Source: Winogradskyella vidalii
GTDB taxonomy: Bacteria; Bacteroidota; Bacteroidia; Flavobacteriales; Flavobacteriaceae
DNA length: 64,000 bases
Direction: 5' to 3'
Assembly (NCBI RefSeq): GCF_013403955.1
Contig: NZ_JABFDG010000007.1
Coordinates: forward strand, 124,001-188,000
This document shows positions 17,314-26,221 of the stretch, piece by piece. The translations under genes and the position numbers were made by a program. Numbering within the stretch: position 1 is the first letter of the stretch; each line of letters starts with the position of its first letter. The notes under the pieces were generated by a model that saw nothing but the letters and a program-made list of their open reading frames with translations, made no database searches and was not told the DNA's origin.

Positions 17314-18188
17314 ATAAGACCTTAATAGATCAAATTGGAAATACGCCTATTGTTAAATCAATGGCTTTAAATACCAATCCTAATGTGAGTTTGTATTTTA
17401 AACTTGAAGGGAATAATCCAGGAGGTAGTGTTAAAGATAGAGCGGCTTATAATATGATCAAAACTGCGCTAGACACCAAGCAAATTGATGCGTCTTCAAA
17501 ATTAATTGAAGCAACAAGTGGGAACACCGGTATTGCTTTAGCTATGATTGCTAGTATTTACAAGCTAAATATTGAACTTGTGATGCCAGATACCGCTACC
17601 AAAGAACGTGTGCAAACCATGCGTGCTTATGGAGCGACTGTGACTTTACATCCTGAAGGTATAGAGGGTGCTAGAGATTATGCAGTTAATAAAGTAGAAA
17701 ACGAAGGTTATTTTTCGTTTAATCAGTTTGCTAATAACGACAATTGGAAAGCACATTATAAAACTACTGGACCTGAAATTTGGAGAGATACCCAAGGGAC
17801 AATTACACATTTTGTGTCTGCAATGGGAACTACGGGAACTATAATGGGTACTTCTACATTTTTGAAAGCTCAAAATAAGGCGGTTAAAATTGTAGGTGTA
17901 CAACCTACAGAGGGATCAAAAATTCCGGGTATTAGAAAATGGCCAAAAGCTTATCTACCACAAATATTTGATGCTTCTAGAGTGGATCAAACGATTGATG
18001 TTAGCAAAGAGGAAGCTATAGAAATGACCAGACGATTAGCGAAAGAAGAAGGGGTTTTGGCAGGGATGAGTAGTGGAGGCGCTGTTGCTGCTGCTTTAAA
18101 ATTAACAAAAGAATTAAAAAGTGGAATTGTAGTTTGTATTATTTGCGACCGTGGCGATCGCTATCTGTCTTCTGAGCTTTTTGTATGA
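17310..18188 (+). CDS. cysM: Cysteine synthase (O-acetylserine sulfhydrylase, CysM-like)
   Basis: The 292-residue PLP enzyme has the Schiff-base lysine K42 in GGSVKDRA, the substrate loop EATSGNTG and the phosphate-binding loop MGTTGTIMG. The short length, close to 300 residues, and the MGTTGT loop fit the CysM rather than the longer CysK type. It replaces the acetyl group of O-acetylserine with sulfide (or thiosulfate for true CysM) to give cysteine. It shares a 4-bp overlap with cysE. Its sulfide would come from the reduction cluster at 39-45 kb. It ends 5 bp from the convergent DUF5686 gene, with no terminator visible between them. Confidence 0.93.
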   Translation: MNKTLIDQIGNTPIVKSMALNTNPNVSLYFKLEGNNPGGSVKDRAAYNMIKTALDTKQIDASSKLIEATSGNTGIALAMIASIYKLNIELVMPDTATKERVQTMRAYGATVTLHPEGIEGARDYAVNKVENEGYFSFNQFANNDNWKAHYKTTGPEIWRDTQGTITHFVSAMGTTGTIMGTSTFLKAQNKAVKIVGVQPTEGSKIPGIRKWPKAYLPQIFDASRVDQTIDVSKEEAIEMTRRLAKEEGVLAGMSSGGAVAAALKLTKELKSGIVVCIICDRGDRYLSSELFV

Positions 18189-18193
18189 ATTTA

Positions 18194-20707
18194 TTAGAAG
18201 TAAAACCCAAAACTTCCTGTAACGCCAAAAGGTCTTGCATTTGGCCGGTCTAGATAATTACCTCTAAAATTAAAATCGAGTCGTAATACTTTAAAAATAT
18301 TAGCAACACCAAAACTGTATTCATAATATAAACGTGTGTCTGGTGCCACTAGCGGGAATTCAACCGGATTTACTCCTGTAAGACTAAGTGCTCTATTTTC
18401 TTCAGATAATTCTCCCCAAACGCCTCTTAAACCAACAATAGCTCTCAGGTTGTATTTTTTTAAGAATGGAATACGCGAGAATATCCGTCCATTAAAATTA
18501 TGCTCTAAATGCATAGAGCTATAAGTGTCAGTTACAAACTCGTAAAAATCTAATTGCGGAAATGTGTTGTAGATTGAAAAATAACTTTGGTTTCCAGGGA
18601 CCACACTAAGTAAACCTAGTGGCACTTCACCAAAAGTTTTTCCTAGTTCAATTGAAGTTGTTAGCCTTCCAAAACCGCCAACTTGCCAAGGTTGGATATA
18701 AGAAAACTGTAGTTTGGTATAGTCAAAATCACTATCAAACCAATCTTGGTCTCCACGACTAACTTGTGCAAATAAAGTCGCAAAATTATCATTTTTATTT
18801 TTTCGCTCCACTCCAAAACCAGTCATCTGACGTTTAGGGAAATAAGATAATGATAAGCGAGATTCAAATTGTTTAATTTCAGACGAAATCCCTGTTGGAG
18901 ATTCTTCATCAATATAATCTAAACTAAAGGTTGGTGATGCCGAGTTTAATGTACGATAGCTTCCGTCAATACGAATTTCTAAATTTCTGAATGGTTCAAT
19001 AGAAGCCCCAATACTAGTTAAATTAATATTGGTTAATTTGTCATTTGTACTTGTACCAATAACGGCTGATGATGCTAAACTACGTCCTAAAACATCAGTA
19101 GAACTTGTTAGGCTAGCACCGATTTGTTCTACATCTCGCCGGGTACCACCAAATAATGTGAATCTAGAGCGTTTATCTACTAGCCACTTACCAGAAATAC
19201 CATATTTAAATTTATCGTCCTTAAATCCATAGGCTAAAAAACCTTCGAGTCGCCATAAATCATTTTGACCAAAATAGGTCCGTGCACCGGTTCGGATTCT
19301 AACACCTTCAACTTCATTATAACCAAAGGTTGAAAAAATAGGACCATAATCTAAATTTAGGCTAGGAAATTCAATATAGCCTGAGGCAAGGATACTTCCG
19401 AGGTTATACAAACGCTTAAACTTTTTAACAGTCTTAAGCGTGTCTAACATTTTATAAACGCCTTTTTCGTCTTTATTTAAGGCTTCTAGTCTGTTGCTCT
19501 CCCAAAATTCGTCTTCCCTATTGTAGATGTCTTCTTCGTAATTATAAACGACCTTATCGTAGAATTTTGGGTCTTTAGGTTGGTCAAATATATAATTATC
19601 ATAAATCGTGGTTCGCTTCCCATACACCCCACGCGACATTTCTTTTTTGTTCATCGCGAAGTCGGAAAGAAAATAGTCGCGTTTAATTAGGAATAGTGAA
19701 TCGTTTAGAACTTCAAACTCTTGTTCAATGTAAATTTCTTTAACCCAATTTATATTGGCACTTTTAGAGGCTTGAAGATTAATTTCTTTAATGGCATAAG
19801 TGGAATCATTCACCCAAAAGTCGCCCTTAAAGGTTAATTCATTTTTACGCCTAGGGTAATAAATAATATTATAACACCATTTGTTATCTATATAGGCGCT
19901 ATCGGATAAAACGTAATTATAAGTTTGAATCCCTGTTCGGCTTAAAGGGCTCACAAAACTCTTGTCGAAAAATTTTAAATAATTATCATAAACATTATAC
20001 TCAGAGTATAAATCGTCTATAAAATCTATAATGATTTGGTTGTTGCTAAAACCAGAGTTTTTATTACCTATTAAATCTTCATGTTCTTTATTAAGAATAT
20101 TATCACCTGCTATTTTTTTTACAGATTCATTTAAAAAAATAGGTAAATAGGTTTTTCCTGTGACGTTAGAGGTGTCTACTTCTTCAAAAACAAACTCCAT
20201 ACCTTTAAATAATTTACTCTTTATTAAGGTACTGTCTATTGTGTTGAGGTCAAATTCTACTTTCTCGTACTGGTCGTATTCGTATTGGTCAAACTGACTT
20301 AAGCCGTTTTGTCGTTTGCGTTCCCAGATTTTTTTTAGAATTCTAATGGCAGGATTTTCTGAAGCTTTCTTAGATTGTTTTCCGGTAACAATAAGGACTT
20401 CATCTAAAGAAGAAGCTTCCTCTTTTAGTATAAATTCTAAGTCGTAATTAACGCGTTTGGTAAGTGATATTTCAAGGGGTTCAAAACCAACAAAAGATAC
20501 GGTTAATATATCCCATTTTTCATCAGACTCAAGGTAAAATTTACCATCTTCATTAGTAATTGTTCCTGTTGTAGAGCCTTTAAATATGACATTGGCAAAA
20601 GGAATAGGGACGTTATTTTCATCAAATACGTGTCCGCTAACCTTTGTCTGTGCTAGTGCAGATAAAAATCCTAAAAATATAAAAGGGATGAATAGTTGTA
20701 ATCTCAT
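18194..20707 (-). CDS. DUF5686 outer membrane protein with CarboxypepD_reg domain
   Basis: I choose the ATG at 20707, which gives signal peptide MRLQLFIPFIFLGFLSALAQ (20 residues); the longer start at 20737 lies inside a terminator hairpin. After an N-terminal CarboxypepD_reg sandwich (about 22-105, GHVFDENNVPIPFANVIFKG) comes the DUF5686 region with the typical phrase YNREDEFWESNR near the middle, then a long beta-barrel with alternating aromatic strands ending in GVTGSFGFYF. The protein is an outer membrane barrel of unknown function, common in Flavobacteria. It lies downstream of pdhB on the same strand, but an 18-bp terminator hairpin separates them. Confidence 0.85.
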   Translation of the reverse strand: MRLQLFIPFIFLGFLSALAQTKVSGHVFDENNVPIPFANVIFKGSTTGTITNEDGKFYLESDEKWDILTVSFVGFEPLEISLTKRVNYDLEFILKEEASSLDEVLIVTGKQSKKASENPAIRILKKIWERKRQNGLSQFDQYEYDQYEKVEFDLNTIDSTLIKSKLFKGMEFVFEEVDTSNVTGKTYLPIFLNESVKKIAGDNILNKEHEDLIGNKNSGFSNNQIIIDFIDDLYSEYNVYDNYLKFFDKSFVSPLSRTGIQTYNYVLSDSAYIDNKWCYNIIYYPRRKNELTFKGDFWVNDSTYAIKEINLQASKSANINWVKEIYIEQEFEVLNDSLFLIKRDYFLSDFAMNKKEMSRGVYGKRTTIYDNYIFDQPKDPKFYDKVVYNYEEDIYNREDEFWESNRLEALNKDEKGVYKMLDTLKTVKKFKRLYNLGSILASGYIEFPSLNLDYGPIFSTFGYNEVEGVRIRTGARTYFGQNDLWRLEGFLAYGFKDDKFKYGISGKWLVDKRSRFTLFGGTRRDVEQIGASLTSSTDVLGRSLASSAVIGTSTNDKLTNINLTSIGASIEPFRNLEIRIDGSYRTLNSASPTFSLDYIDEESPTGISSEIKQFESRLSLSYFPKRQMTGFGVERKNKNDNFATLFAQVSRGDQDWFDSDFDYTKLQFSYIQPWQVGGFGRLTTSIELGKTFGEVPLGLLSVVPGNQSYFSIYNTFPQLDFYEFVTDTYSSMHLEHNFNGRIFSRIPFLKKYNLRAIVGLRGVWGELSEENRALSLTGVNPVEFPLVAPDTRLYYEYSFGVANIFKVLRLDFNFRGNYLDRPNARPFGVTGSFGFYF

Positions 20708-20710
20708 ATT

Positions 20711-20769
20711 AAAAAAACAAACTTCATCAATAACCATGCAAAATGTTAGTTTGGTTACTGATGAAGTTT
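20711..20769 (-). terminator. Long hairpin terminator after pdhB, abutting the DUF5686 start
   Basis: Arms 20752-20769 and 20719-20736 form an 18-bp stem with one mismatch and a 15-base loop; on the minus strand it is followed by GTTTTTTT (complement of 20711-20718). The T-tract ends 3 bases before the DUF5686 ATG at 20707. This is the normal shape of an intrinsic terminator for pdhB, but its position leaves no room for a separate promoter outside the hairpin. Confidence 0.8.
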
Positions 20770-20795
20770 ACTAAACGCAGAAAACTGCAATTTAT

Positions 20796-21773
20796 TTATT
20801 TGTACATTACTTTTTTTACCGCTTTAACAACATCGTCGCTATTAGGTAGCCATTCCGCTAGTAATACTGGCGAGTATGGAGCAGGTGTATCTGCAGTATT
20901 TATTTTTACAATTGGTGCATCTAAATAGTCAAAAGCTTCCGATTGTACTAAATAAGTAATTTCTGTTGATACGTTTCCAAATGGCCATGCTTCTTCTAGC
21001 ACAACTAATCGGTTTGTTTTCTTAACAGAGGTTAAAATAGCCTCTCTATCTAACGGACGTACGGTACGTAAATCAATAATTTCACAAGAAATACCCTCTT
21101 TTTCTAGCTCGTCTGCAGCTTTGTAAGCTTCTTTTATAATTTTACCAAAAGATACGATTGTTACATCAGTACCTTCTCGTTTTGTTTCAGCAACTCCAAT
21201 AGGCAATACATATTCCCCTTCAGGTACTTCACCTTTATCGCCATACATTTGCTCGCTTTCCATAAAAATAACGGGATCGTCATCTCTAATGGCAGCTTTT
21301 AATAAGCCTTTGGCATCATAAGGGTTAGATGGAACAATTACTTTTAAACCTGGTGTGTTTGCAAACCAATTTTCTAGAGCTTGTGAGTGCGTTGCTCCTA
21401 ACTGGCCAGCAGAAGCTGTTGGTCCTCTAAATACAATTGGACATTTAAATTGCCCACCAGACATTTGTCTAATTTTAGCAGCGTTATTTATAATCTGGTC
21501 AATACCAACCAAAGAGAAGTTAAACGTCATATACTCTACAATTGGTCGATTACCTGTCATTGTAGATCCAATAGCAATACCAGCAAAACCAAGTTCTGCA
21601 ATTGGTGTGTCAATAACACGCTTAGCACCAAACTCATCTAACATACCTTTAGATGCTTTGTATGCGCCGTTGTACTCTGCTACTTCTTCACCCATAAGAT
21701 AAACGCTTTCATCTCTGCGCATTTCTTCGCTCATGGCCTCGCAAATAGCTTCTCTAAATTGAATTGTCTTCAT
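20796..21773 (-). CDS. pdhB: Pyruvate dehydrogenase complex E1 component, beta subunit
   Basis: The 325-residue protein begins TIQFREAICEAMSEEM and contains GEEVAEYNGAYKASKG, DTPIAELGFAGIAIG and the C-terminal transketolase half with EGISCEIIDLRTVRPLD. These are the standard features of the E1-beta subunit of 2-oxoacid dehydrogenases, and the closest fit is the pyruvate type. With the alpha subunit it uses thiamine diphosphate to decarboxylate pyruvate and acetylate the E2 lipoyl arm. The alpha gene is not adjacent here, which is common in Flavobacteria. Its own promoter region lies in the 123 bp before 21897. Confidence 0.93.
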   Translation of the reverse strand: MKTIQFREAICEAMSEEMRRDESVYLMGEEVAEYNGAYKASKGMLDEFGAKRVIDTPIAELGFAGIAIGSTMTGNRPIVEYMTFNFSLVGIDQIINNAAKIRQMSGGQFKCPIVFRGPTASAGQLGATHSQALENWFANTPGLKVIVPSNPYDAKGLLKAAIRDDDPVIFMESEQMYGDKGEVPEGEYVLPIGVAETKREGTDVTIVSFGKIIKEAYKAADELEKEGISCEIIDLRTVRPLDREAILTSVKKTNRLVVLEEAWPFGNVSTEITYLVQSEAFDYLDAPIVKINTADTPAPYSPVLLAEWLPNSDDVVKAVKKVMYK

Positions 21774-21896
21774 GTTCTTGTTTTTTGAATAAATCGTGTA
21801 GCAAAAATAATAATTATAAACAATATAATACTACTATTTGCGGTGCTAAAATGAAAATATTTGTAACTTGTTATCATCATCAATTTATCATTAATT

Positions 21897-23009
21897 ATGA
21901 GAGAAAAAAAATACATTTTTATAAGTTTATTTATTTTAATTTCCGTGTTTGTAAATGCTCAAGAAACTATCCTTTGTGCGTTACAAATGGATTATATTAA
22001 AATTGAATCAATAGAAGATGTACCGTCAGTCTCAAATAATGCAGATGGTACAGTTACACTAACACATCAAGATCAAAACATCACTGATATTTATAACCAA
22101 TACAGTATTTATGATTTTTATCAAGCTTATCCAAATTCTAATCCCGATGGCGAATTAATTAAATATTACAATATTGTACATGGTAACAGAGCACTTATTA
22201 ATGATTTGTACAATTATGTTTCTCCTAACGATTACATTATAGAGCCTTATCCTTTTACACCAATCAGTTCTGCTTTAGTTAATTTGTTAGATGGTAATAC
22301 TTATTCTCTTGTGAAGATTTGTACTGATTCTTCAGAAACAGGAAATGGGTGTCCTGAAGATGAGCAAAATATTCCTGATGATTTTCAACTTGAAATAACT
22401 TTTGAATATGATGCTGAAAATGATACAATGCATGCTGAGACTCTTGATGATTCTAGTTGTGGAAATTCTTTTTCAATACATCTCAAGGGTGGTGCTGATT
22501 ATGGTTTTGAGACAGTAGATAATACGCTTCAGTTATGGGAATCTGAACCCGGAACTACAACACTAGTTGATTATTCTCAGTCTTGTTATGATTTTGAGAG
22601 CACATTATTCTCCGTTTTCGATATCGGATGTTATAATGGTAATAATTACGGTAATATTAAAATAGATATAGATACAGGAAACGTAGGAGAATTTGTTATT
22701 GAAAGAGAGAATACGTTTTTTGCTACAGACTTTTTAACGTTTCAAGAAAACACAATGTCAGTTAAAGACGAGAATTTTCAAAATCTAAAAATTTTCGAAA
22801 TTGAAGGGAATCCCTATTTGCAAGTGGAAAACCCAAATAATCAATCGGTAATTGTAGAGGTTTATAATGCCTCTGGGCAATCAATTATTTCGCCTATTTT
22901 GTTTGAAGAAAACCGTATAAATATCTCAAATCTCTCTACTGGATTATATTTCACTAAGGTGTCAAATGTCAATAATCAACAAAAAACCTTTAAATTTTTG
23001 AAAAATTAA
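21897..23009 (+). CDS. T9SS-exported protein of unknown function
   Basis: The 370-residue protein has a signal peptide (about 1-22, ending VNAQ) and a C-terminal type A sorting domain: VIVEVYNASGQSIISPI, then NISNLSTGLYFTKVS and a Lys-rich end TFKFLKN. It is therefore sent through the type IX system to the cell surface or medium. The middle part is acidic, rich in Asp, Asn and Tyr, with several Cys residues, and resembles no enzyme I know. Parts such as PDDFQLEITFEYDAEND look like repeats of a beta-sandwich lipoprotein-like module. It is a single gene between divergent pdhB and the etf operon. Confidence 0.8.
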   Translation: MREKKYIFISLFILISVFVNAQETILCALQMDYIKIESIEDVPSVSNNADGTVTLTHQDQNITDIYNQYSIYDFYQAYPNSNPDGELIKYYNIVHGNRALINDLYNYVSPNDYIIEPYPFTPISSALVNLLDGNTYSLVKICTDSSETGNGCPEDEQNIPDDFQLEITFEYDAENDTMHAETLDDSSCGNSFSIHLKGGADYGFETVDNTLQLWESEPGTTTLVDYSQSCYDFESTLFSVFDIGCYNGNNYGNIKIDIDTGNVGEFVIERENTFFATDFLTFQENTMSVKDENFQNLKIFEIEGNPYLQVENPNNQSVIVEVYNASGQSIISPILFEENRINISNLSTGLYFTKVSNVNNQQKTFKFLKN

Positions 23010-23035
23010 CAATATGAATCGTTAAAATTGAGTTT

Positions 23036-23073
23036 TTCTTAAATTTGTTATGCATGCATAGTAAATTTAAGAA
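23036..23073. promoter_or_regulatory. 38-bp near-palindrome upstream of etfBA
   Basis: TTCTTAAATTT (23036-23046) is the perfect inverse of AAATTTAAGAA (23063-23073), and the centre is ATGCATGCAT, so the whole 38 bp is symmetrical except for two positions per arm. It ends 10 bp before a -7-like TATATTCG at 23083-23090. The size and symmetry suggest a dimeric repressor site over the upstream part of the etfBA promoter, perhaps MarR-type with a TGCATGCA core; the regulator is not in the window. Confidence 0.6.
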
Positions 23074-23129
23074 TATTATTTTTATATTCGTAACCAAGAA
23101 TAAAGACGTTTAAAATAAATCATTTTTAT

Positions 23130-23876
23130 ATGAAAATATTAGTATGTATTAGTCATGTACCTGATACAACCTCAAAAATTAATTTTACAGAAAACGATAC
23201 TAAATTTGACACCAATGGAGTGCAATATGTTATTAATCCTAATGACGAGTTTGGTCTCACACGTGCCATGTGGTTTAAAGAAAAACAAGGCGCAAGTGTC
23301 GATGTGGTTAATGTAGGAGGTGCTGAAACTGAACCAACGTTAAGAAAAGCTTTGGCTATCGGCGCAGACTCAGCAATTAGAGTAAATACACCAGCGACTG
23401 ATGGTTATGCCGTAGCAAAACAATTAGCTCATGTGGTTAATGAAGGTGGTTATGATTTGGTGATTGCAGGTAGAGAATCTATTGATTATAATGGTGCTAT
23501 GGTGCCAGGAATGTTGGCAGCTATGGCTAATGCTAATTTTGTAACTAATTGTATTAGCTTAGAAGTTGATGGTACAAGTGCAAAAGCTGTTAGAGAAATT
23601 GATGGTGGTAAAGAAACTGTAAGTACTTCTTTACCTTTAGTCATAGGAGGTCAAAAAGGTTTGGTTGAGGAGAGTGATCTTCGTATTCCAAATATGAGAG
23701 GTATTATGATGGCGCGTAAAAAACCATTAAAAGTCGTTGAGCCTACAGAGGTTAGTGCCGAAACCAAAGCGGTAAGTTTTGAAAAGCCAGCGCCTAAAGG
23801 TGCAGTTAAATTAGTAGATGCCGATAGTATAGACGAGTTAGTCAACTTACTTCATAATGAAGCAAAAGTAATTTAG
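23130..23876 (+). CDS. etfB: Electron transfer flavoprotein, beta subunit
   Basis: The 248-residue protein starts MKILVCISHVPDTTSKI and has the ETF-beta signature in the second half (PNMRGIMMARKKPL) and AGRESIDYNG. ETF is a soluble heterodimer carrying FAD, which collects electrons from acyl-CoA dehydrogenases and other flavoenzymes and passes them to the respiratory chain. It is followed 128 bp later by etfA with a hairpin in the gap. The upstream palindrome suggests control with fatty-acid or amino-acid oxidation genes elsewhere (inference). Confidence 0.95.
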   Translation: MKILVCISHVPDTTSKINFTENDTKFDTNGVQYVINPNDEFGLTRAMWFKEKQGASVDVVNVGGAETEPTLRKALAIGADSAIRVNTPATDGYAVAKQLAHVVNEGGYDLVIAGRESIDYNGAMVPGMLAAMANANFVTNCISLEVDGTSAKAVREIDGGKETVSTSLPLVIGGQKGLVEESDLRIPNMRGIMMARKKPLKVVEPTEVSAETKAVSFEKPAPKGAVKLVDADSIDELVNLLHNEAKVI

Positions 23877-23888
23877 TTCAGCTAAATT

Positions 23889-23934
23889 ATTCCGAATAGT
23901 TACACTGCGCACAGGCAAAGTGTTGTTTCGGAAT
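23889..23934 (+). repeat. Imperfect hairpin in the etfB-etfA gap
   Basis: ATTCCGAA (23889-23896) pairs with TTCGGAAT (23927-23934) and ACACT (23902-23906) with AGTGT (23919-23923) inside it, leaving a 12-base loop. There is no T-tract, so it is not a terminator. It could protect or process the etfBA message; that is inference. Confidence 0.45.
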
Positions 23935-24004
23935 CTCATGAAGTAAAGAAAATAATATTAAGTTCCTGAATTGAGTTTAGGAAAAAAAATACAAATATAA
24001 AATT

Positions 24005-24967
24005 ATGTCAATTTTAGTATATACAGAATCCGAAAACGGAAAATTAAAAAAAGCAGCATTAGAAGTTGTGTCTTATGCTAAGGCTGTAGCTGATCAGATG
24101 GATACATCAGTGACTGCTATTGCTGTTAATGCCAATGATGTTGAAACACTTGGAAATTACGGTGCGTCAAAAATACTTTTGGTTAAAGATACTAGTTTAG
24201 AAGCTTTCAATGCTAAGAAATATGCAGCGTTAATTGAAGCAGCAGCAAAGCAAGAAGATGCAAAGGTAGTGGTATTAAGTTCTAGTGCTGATAGCAAATA
24301 TTTGGCCCCAATGTTAGCGGTTGGTTTAGAAGCGGGTTACGCTTCTAATGTAGTTGAGGTACCATCAAGTGTGTCACCACTTACAGTAAAACGTTCAGCA
24401 TTTACAAATAAAGCTTTTGCCAACACAGAATTTACTACAGATGTTAAGATTGTTGGTTTATCTAATAACTCATTTGGTTTAGTAGAATCTGAAGGTAGTG
24501 CTTCAGTAGAAAACTTTTCGCCTACATTACCAGAATCAGGTGTTACTGTAGAGTCGGTAGATAAAGCGACGGACAAAGTTAGTATTGCAGATGCTGAAAT
24601 CGTTGTTTCTGGAGGAAGAGGTCTTAAAGGACCAGAAAACTGGGGTATGGTTGAGGAGCTTGCCGAAGTTTTAGGAGCTGCGACAGCCTGTTCTAAGCCG
24701 GTATCAGATTTGGGTTGGCGTCCACATGGTGAACATGTTGGGCAAACCGGAAAACCAGTAGCTTCTAATTTATATATTGCTATTGGAATTTCTGGAGCCA
24801 TACAGCATTTAGCAGGTATAAATGCATCAAAAGTAAAAGTAGTTATCAATACAGATCCCGAAGCGCCTTTCTTTAAAGCCGCAGATTACGGTGTTGTTGG
24901 TGATGCCTTTGAAGTGGTGCCCAAACTTATTGAAAAATTAAAAGCTTTTAAAGCTGCAAACGCATAA
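24005..24967 (+). CDS. etfA: Electron transfer flavoprotein, alpha subunit
   Basis: The 320-residue partner of etfB has an N-terminal domain beginning MSILVYTESENGKLKKAALE and the FAD-binding C-terminal domain with VVSGGRGLKGPENW, GATACSKPVSDLGWRPHGEH and IAIGISGAIQHLAGI, the classical ETF-alpha motif. Together the subunits bind FAD and AMP and shuttle electrons from dehydrogenases to ETF-quinone oxidoreductase. It is the second gene of the etfBA operon and is followed by a weak hairpin with T7 at 24986-25005 and a strong terminator at 25070. Confidence 0.95.
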   Translation: MSILVYTESENGKLKKAALEVVSYAKAVADQMDTSVTAIAVNANDVETLGNYGASKILLVKDTSLEAFNAKKYAALIEAAAKQEDAKVVVLSSSADSKYLAPMLAVGLEAGYASNVVEVPSSVSPLTVKRSAFTNKAFANTEFTTDVKIVGLSNNSFGLVESEGSASVENFSPTLPESGVTVESVDKATDKVSIADAEIVVSGGRGLKGPENWGMVEELAEVLGAATACSKPVSDLGWRPHGEHVGQTGKPVASNLYIAIGISGAIQHLAGINASKVKVVINTDPEAPFFKAADYGVVGDAFEVVPKLIEKLKAFKAANA

Positions 24968-25585
24968 GTGAAACGGTTTTAAAATGTGGTAACACCGCTT
25001 TTTTTACGTGTTTGTTACTTACATAATAATAAATAGAAAATCGCTTTTTTTAATAGGATTTTAAGTTCAATACCTCTAGGCTTGCTTAGAGGTATTTTTT
25101 TATTACCTTTAAAATTCAATTCCAATATTTTGGTTTAGGATTAGCAAAAAATGTTTCAATTAAAACGTCTTAATTCACTTGCTTTTTATCGAAAGTATAA
25201 CGGAAGTTATCCAAATCTGTAAAAAGCAGTTGGTAAAGTCTAAATTTAAACAGTTCTTTGTGTTTTGCCTTTATTGTAATTCTGATACTAGAATTATACC
25301 CTTTTCTAAGGAAAAGTAAATGAGGTAATCTCATCTAAAATGAATAGGATGAGAAATTTGATTTAATAATTAGTAGTGTCCGATTAAATTTAGCTTAGTT
25401 TCAAAAGTTCTTAAAAAATAAGGATTTTATAACTTTTATATGACACATTGCTTTTTTGAGATAATTTTAAAGACATGTTTCTTTTAAATTACATCTGTAT
25501 TTCTGGTAGTTAGAATCAAGTCTTGGTTCTTAGCTCTAAAAGTAAAGCGGTCTTAAGTTTTTTATCGGATAACATTGTTTAATAT
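24968..25585. other. 618-bp non-coding stretch after etfA
   Basis: It contains a weak stem (GTGGT 24986-24990 with ACCGC 24994-24998, then T7) just after etfA and a strong terminator near 25070-25101. From 25102 to 25585 I see only short unsupported ORFs and the upstream region of the nuclease gene. The small ORF at 25151 (24 codons) has no supporting feature. Confidence 0.45.
25070..25101 (+). terminator. Strong terminator downstream of etfBA
   Basis: ATACCTCTA (25070-25078) pairs fully with TAGAGGTAT (25087-25095) around an 8-base loop, followed by T7. It is about 100 bp past the etfA stop. Confidence 0.75.
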
Positions 25586-26203
25586 ATGAGTTTAGTTCGT
25601 TTAAATATCAAAGGCATTTCATACAGTCAAACCCAAAATGGTGCCTACGCTTTAATACTTAATGAGGTTGATGGCGACCGCAAATTACCTATAGTAATTG
25701 GTGCTTTTGAAGCCCAATCTATTGCCATTGCTTTAGAAAAGGAAATTCGTCCGCCACGTCCACTTACCCATGACTTATTTAAAAATTTTGCTGATCGATT
25801 CGATATTATTGTCAAACAAGTCATTATTCATAAGCTGGTAGATGGTGTGTTCTATTCGAGTTTAATTTGTGAGCGCGACAAAATTGAAGAAATTATAGAT
25901 GCCAGAACTAGTGACGCTATTGCTTTGGCTTTGCGTTTTCAGGCGCCAATTTTTACGTATAAAAATATATTAGACAAAGCAGGTATTTACCTTAAAGTGA
26001 ATCCTAAGAAAGAAGATGAGGAAGAGCAAGATAGTATTTTGGTTGATGACCTTATCGTTGAAGAAATTGAAGCTGCTACAGTCGAAAAAGAAGGCTATAA
26101 AGACAAATCTCTTGAGGAACTTAATAATCTCTTAGATGAAGCCGTAAATAATGAGGATTATGAAATGGCAGCCAAACTAAGAGACGAAATTTCTAAACGT
26201 TAA
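25586..26203 (+). CDS. Bifunctional nuclease family protein (DUF151 + UvrB/UvrC motif)
   Basis: The 205-residue protein begins with a DUF151 domain (about 1-135: ALILNEVDGDRKLPIVIGAFEAQSIA, given here as RKLPIVIGAFEAQSIA) and ends with a UVR-type helical motif LEELNNLLDEAVNNEDYE plus MAAKLRDEI. Plant and bacterial members of the DUF151 family have been reported to have RNase and DNase activity; the bacterial role is poorly defined. No signal peptide; cytoplasmic. It is followed 18 bp later by the nucleoside transporter gene, so the two probably share a transcript, fitting a nucleic-acid turnover theme. Confidence 0.85.
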   Translation: MSLVRLNIKGISYSQTQNGAYALILNEVDGDRKLPIVIGAFEAQSIAIALEKEIRPPRPLTHDLFKNFADRFDIIVKQVIIHKLVDGVFYSSLICERDKIEEIIDARTSDAIALALRFQAPIFTYKNILDKAGIYLKVNPKKEDEEEQDSILVDDLIVEEIEAATVEKEGYKDKSLEELNNLLDEAVNNEDYEMAAKLRDEISKR

Positions 26204-26221
26204 TTAATAACTTTACTTTTT

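Noticed and set aside
18188..18194. Search for a terminator between cysM and the DUF5686 gene
   Set aside because: The genes are convergent with 5 bp between stops and no hairpin with a T-tract is visible.
25374..25390. AGTGTCCGATTAAATT-like stretch resembling ends of some Bacteroidota IS elements
   Set aside because: No partner end, target duplication or transposase remnant is visible nearby; not enough for a mobile-element call.
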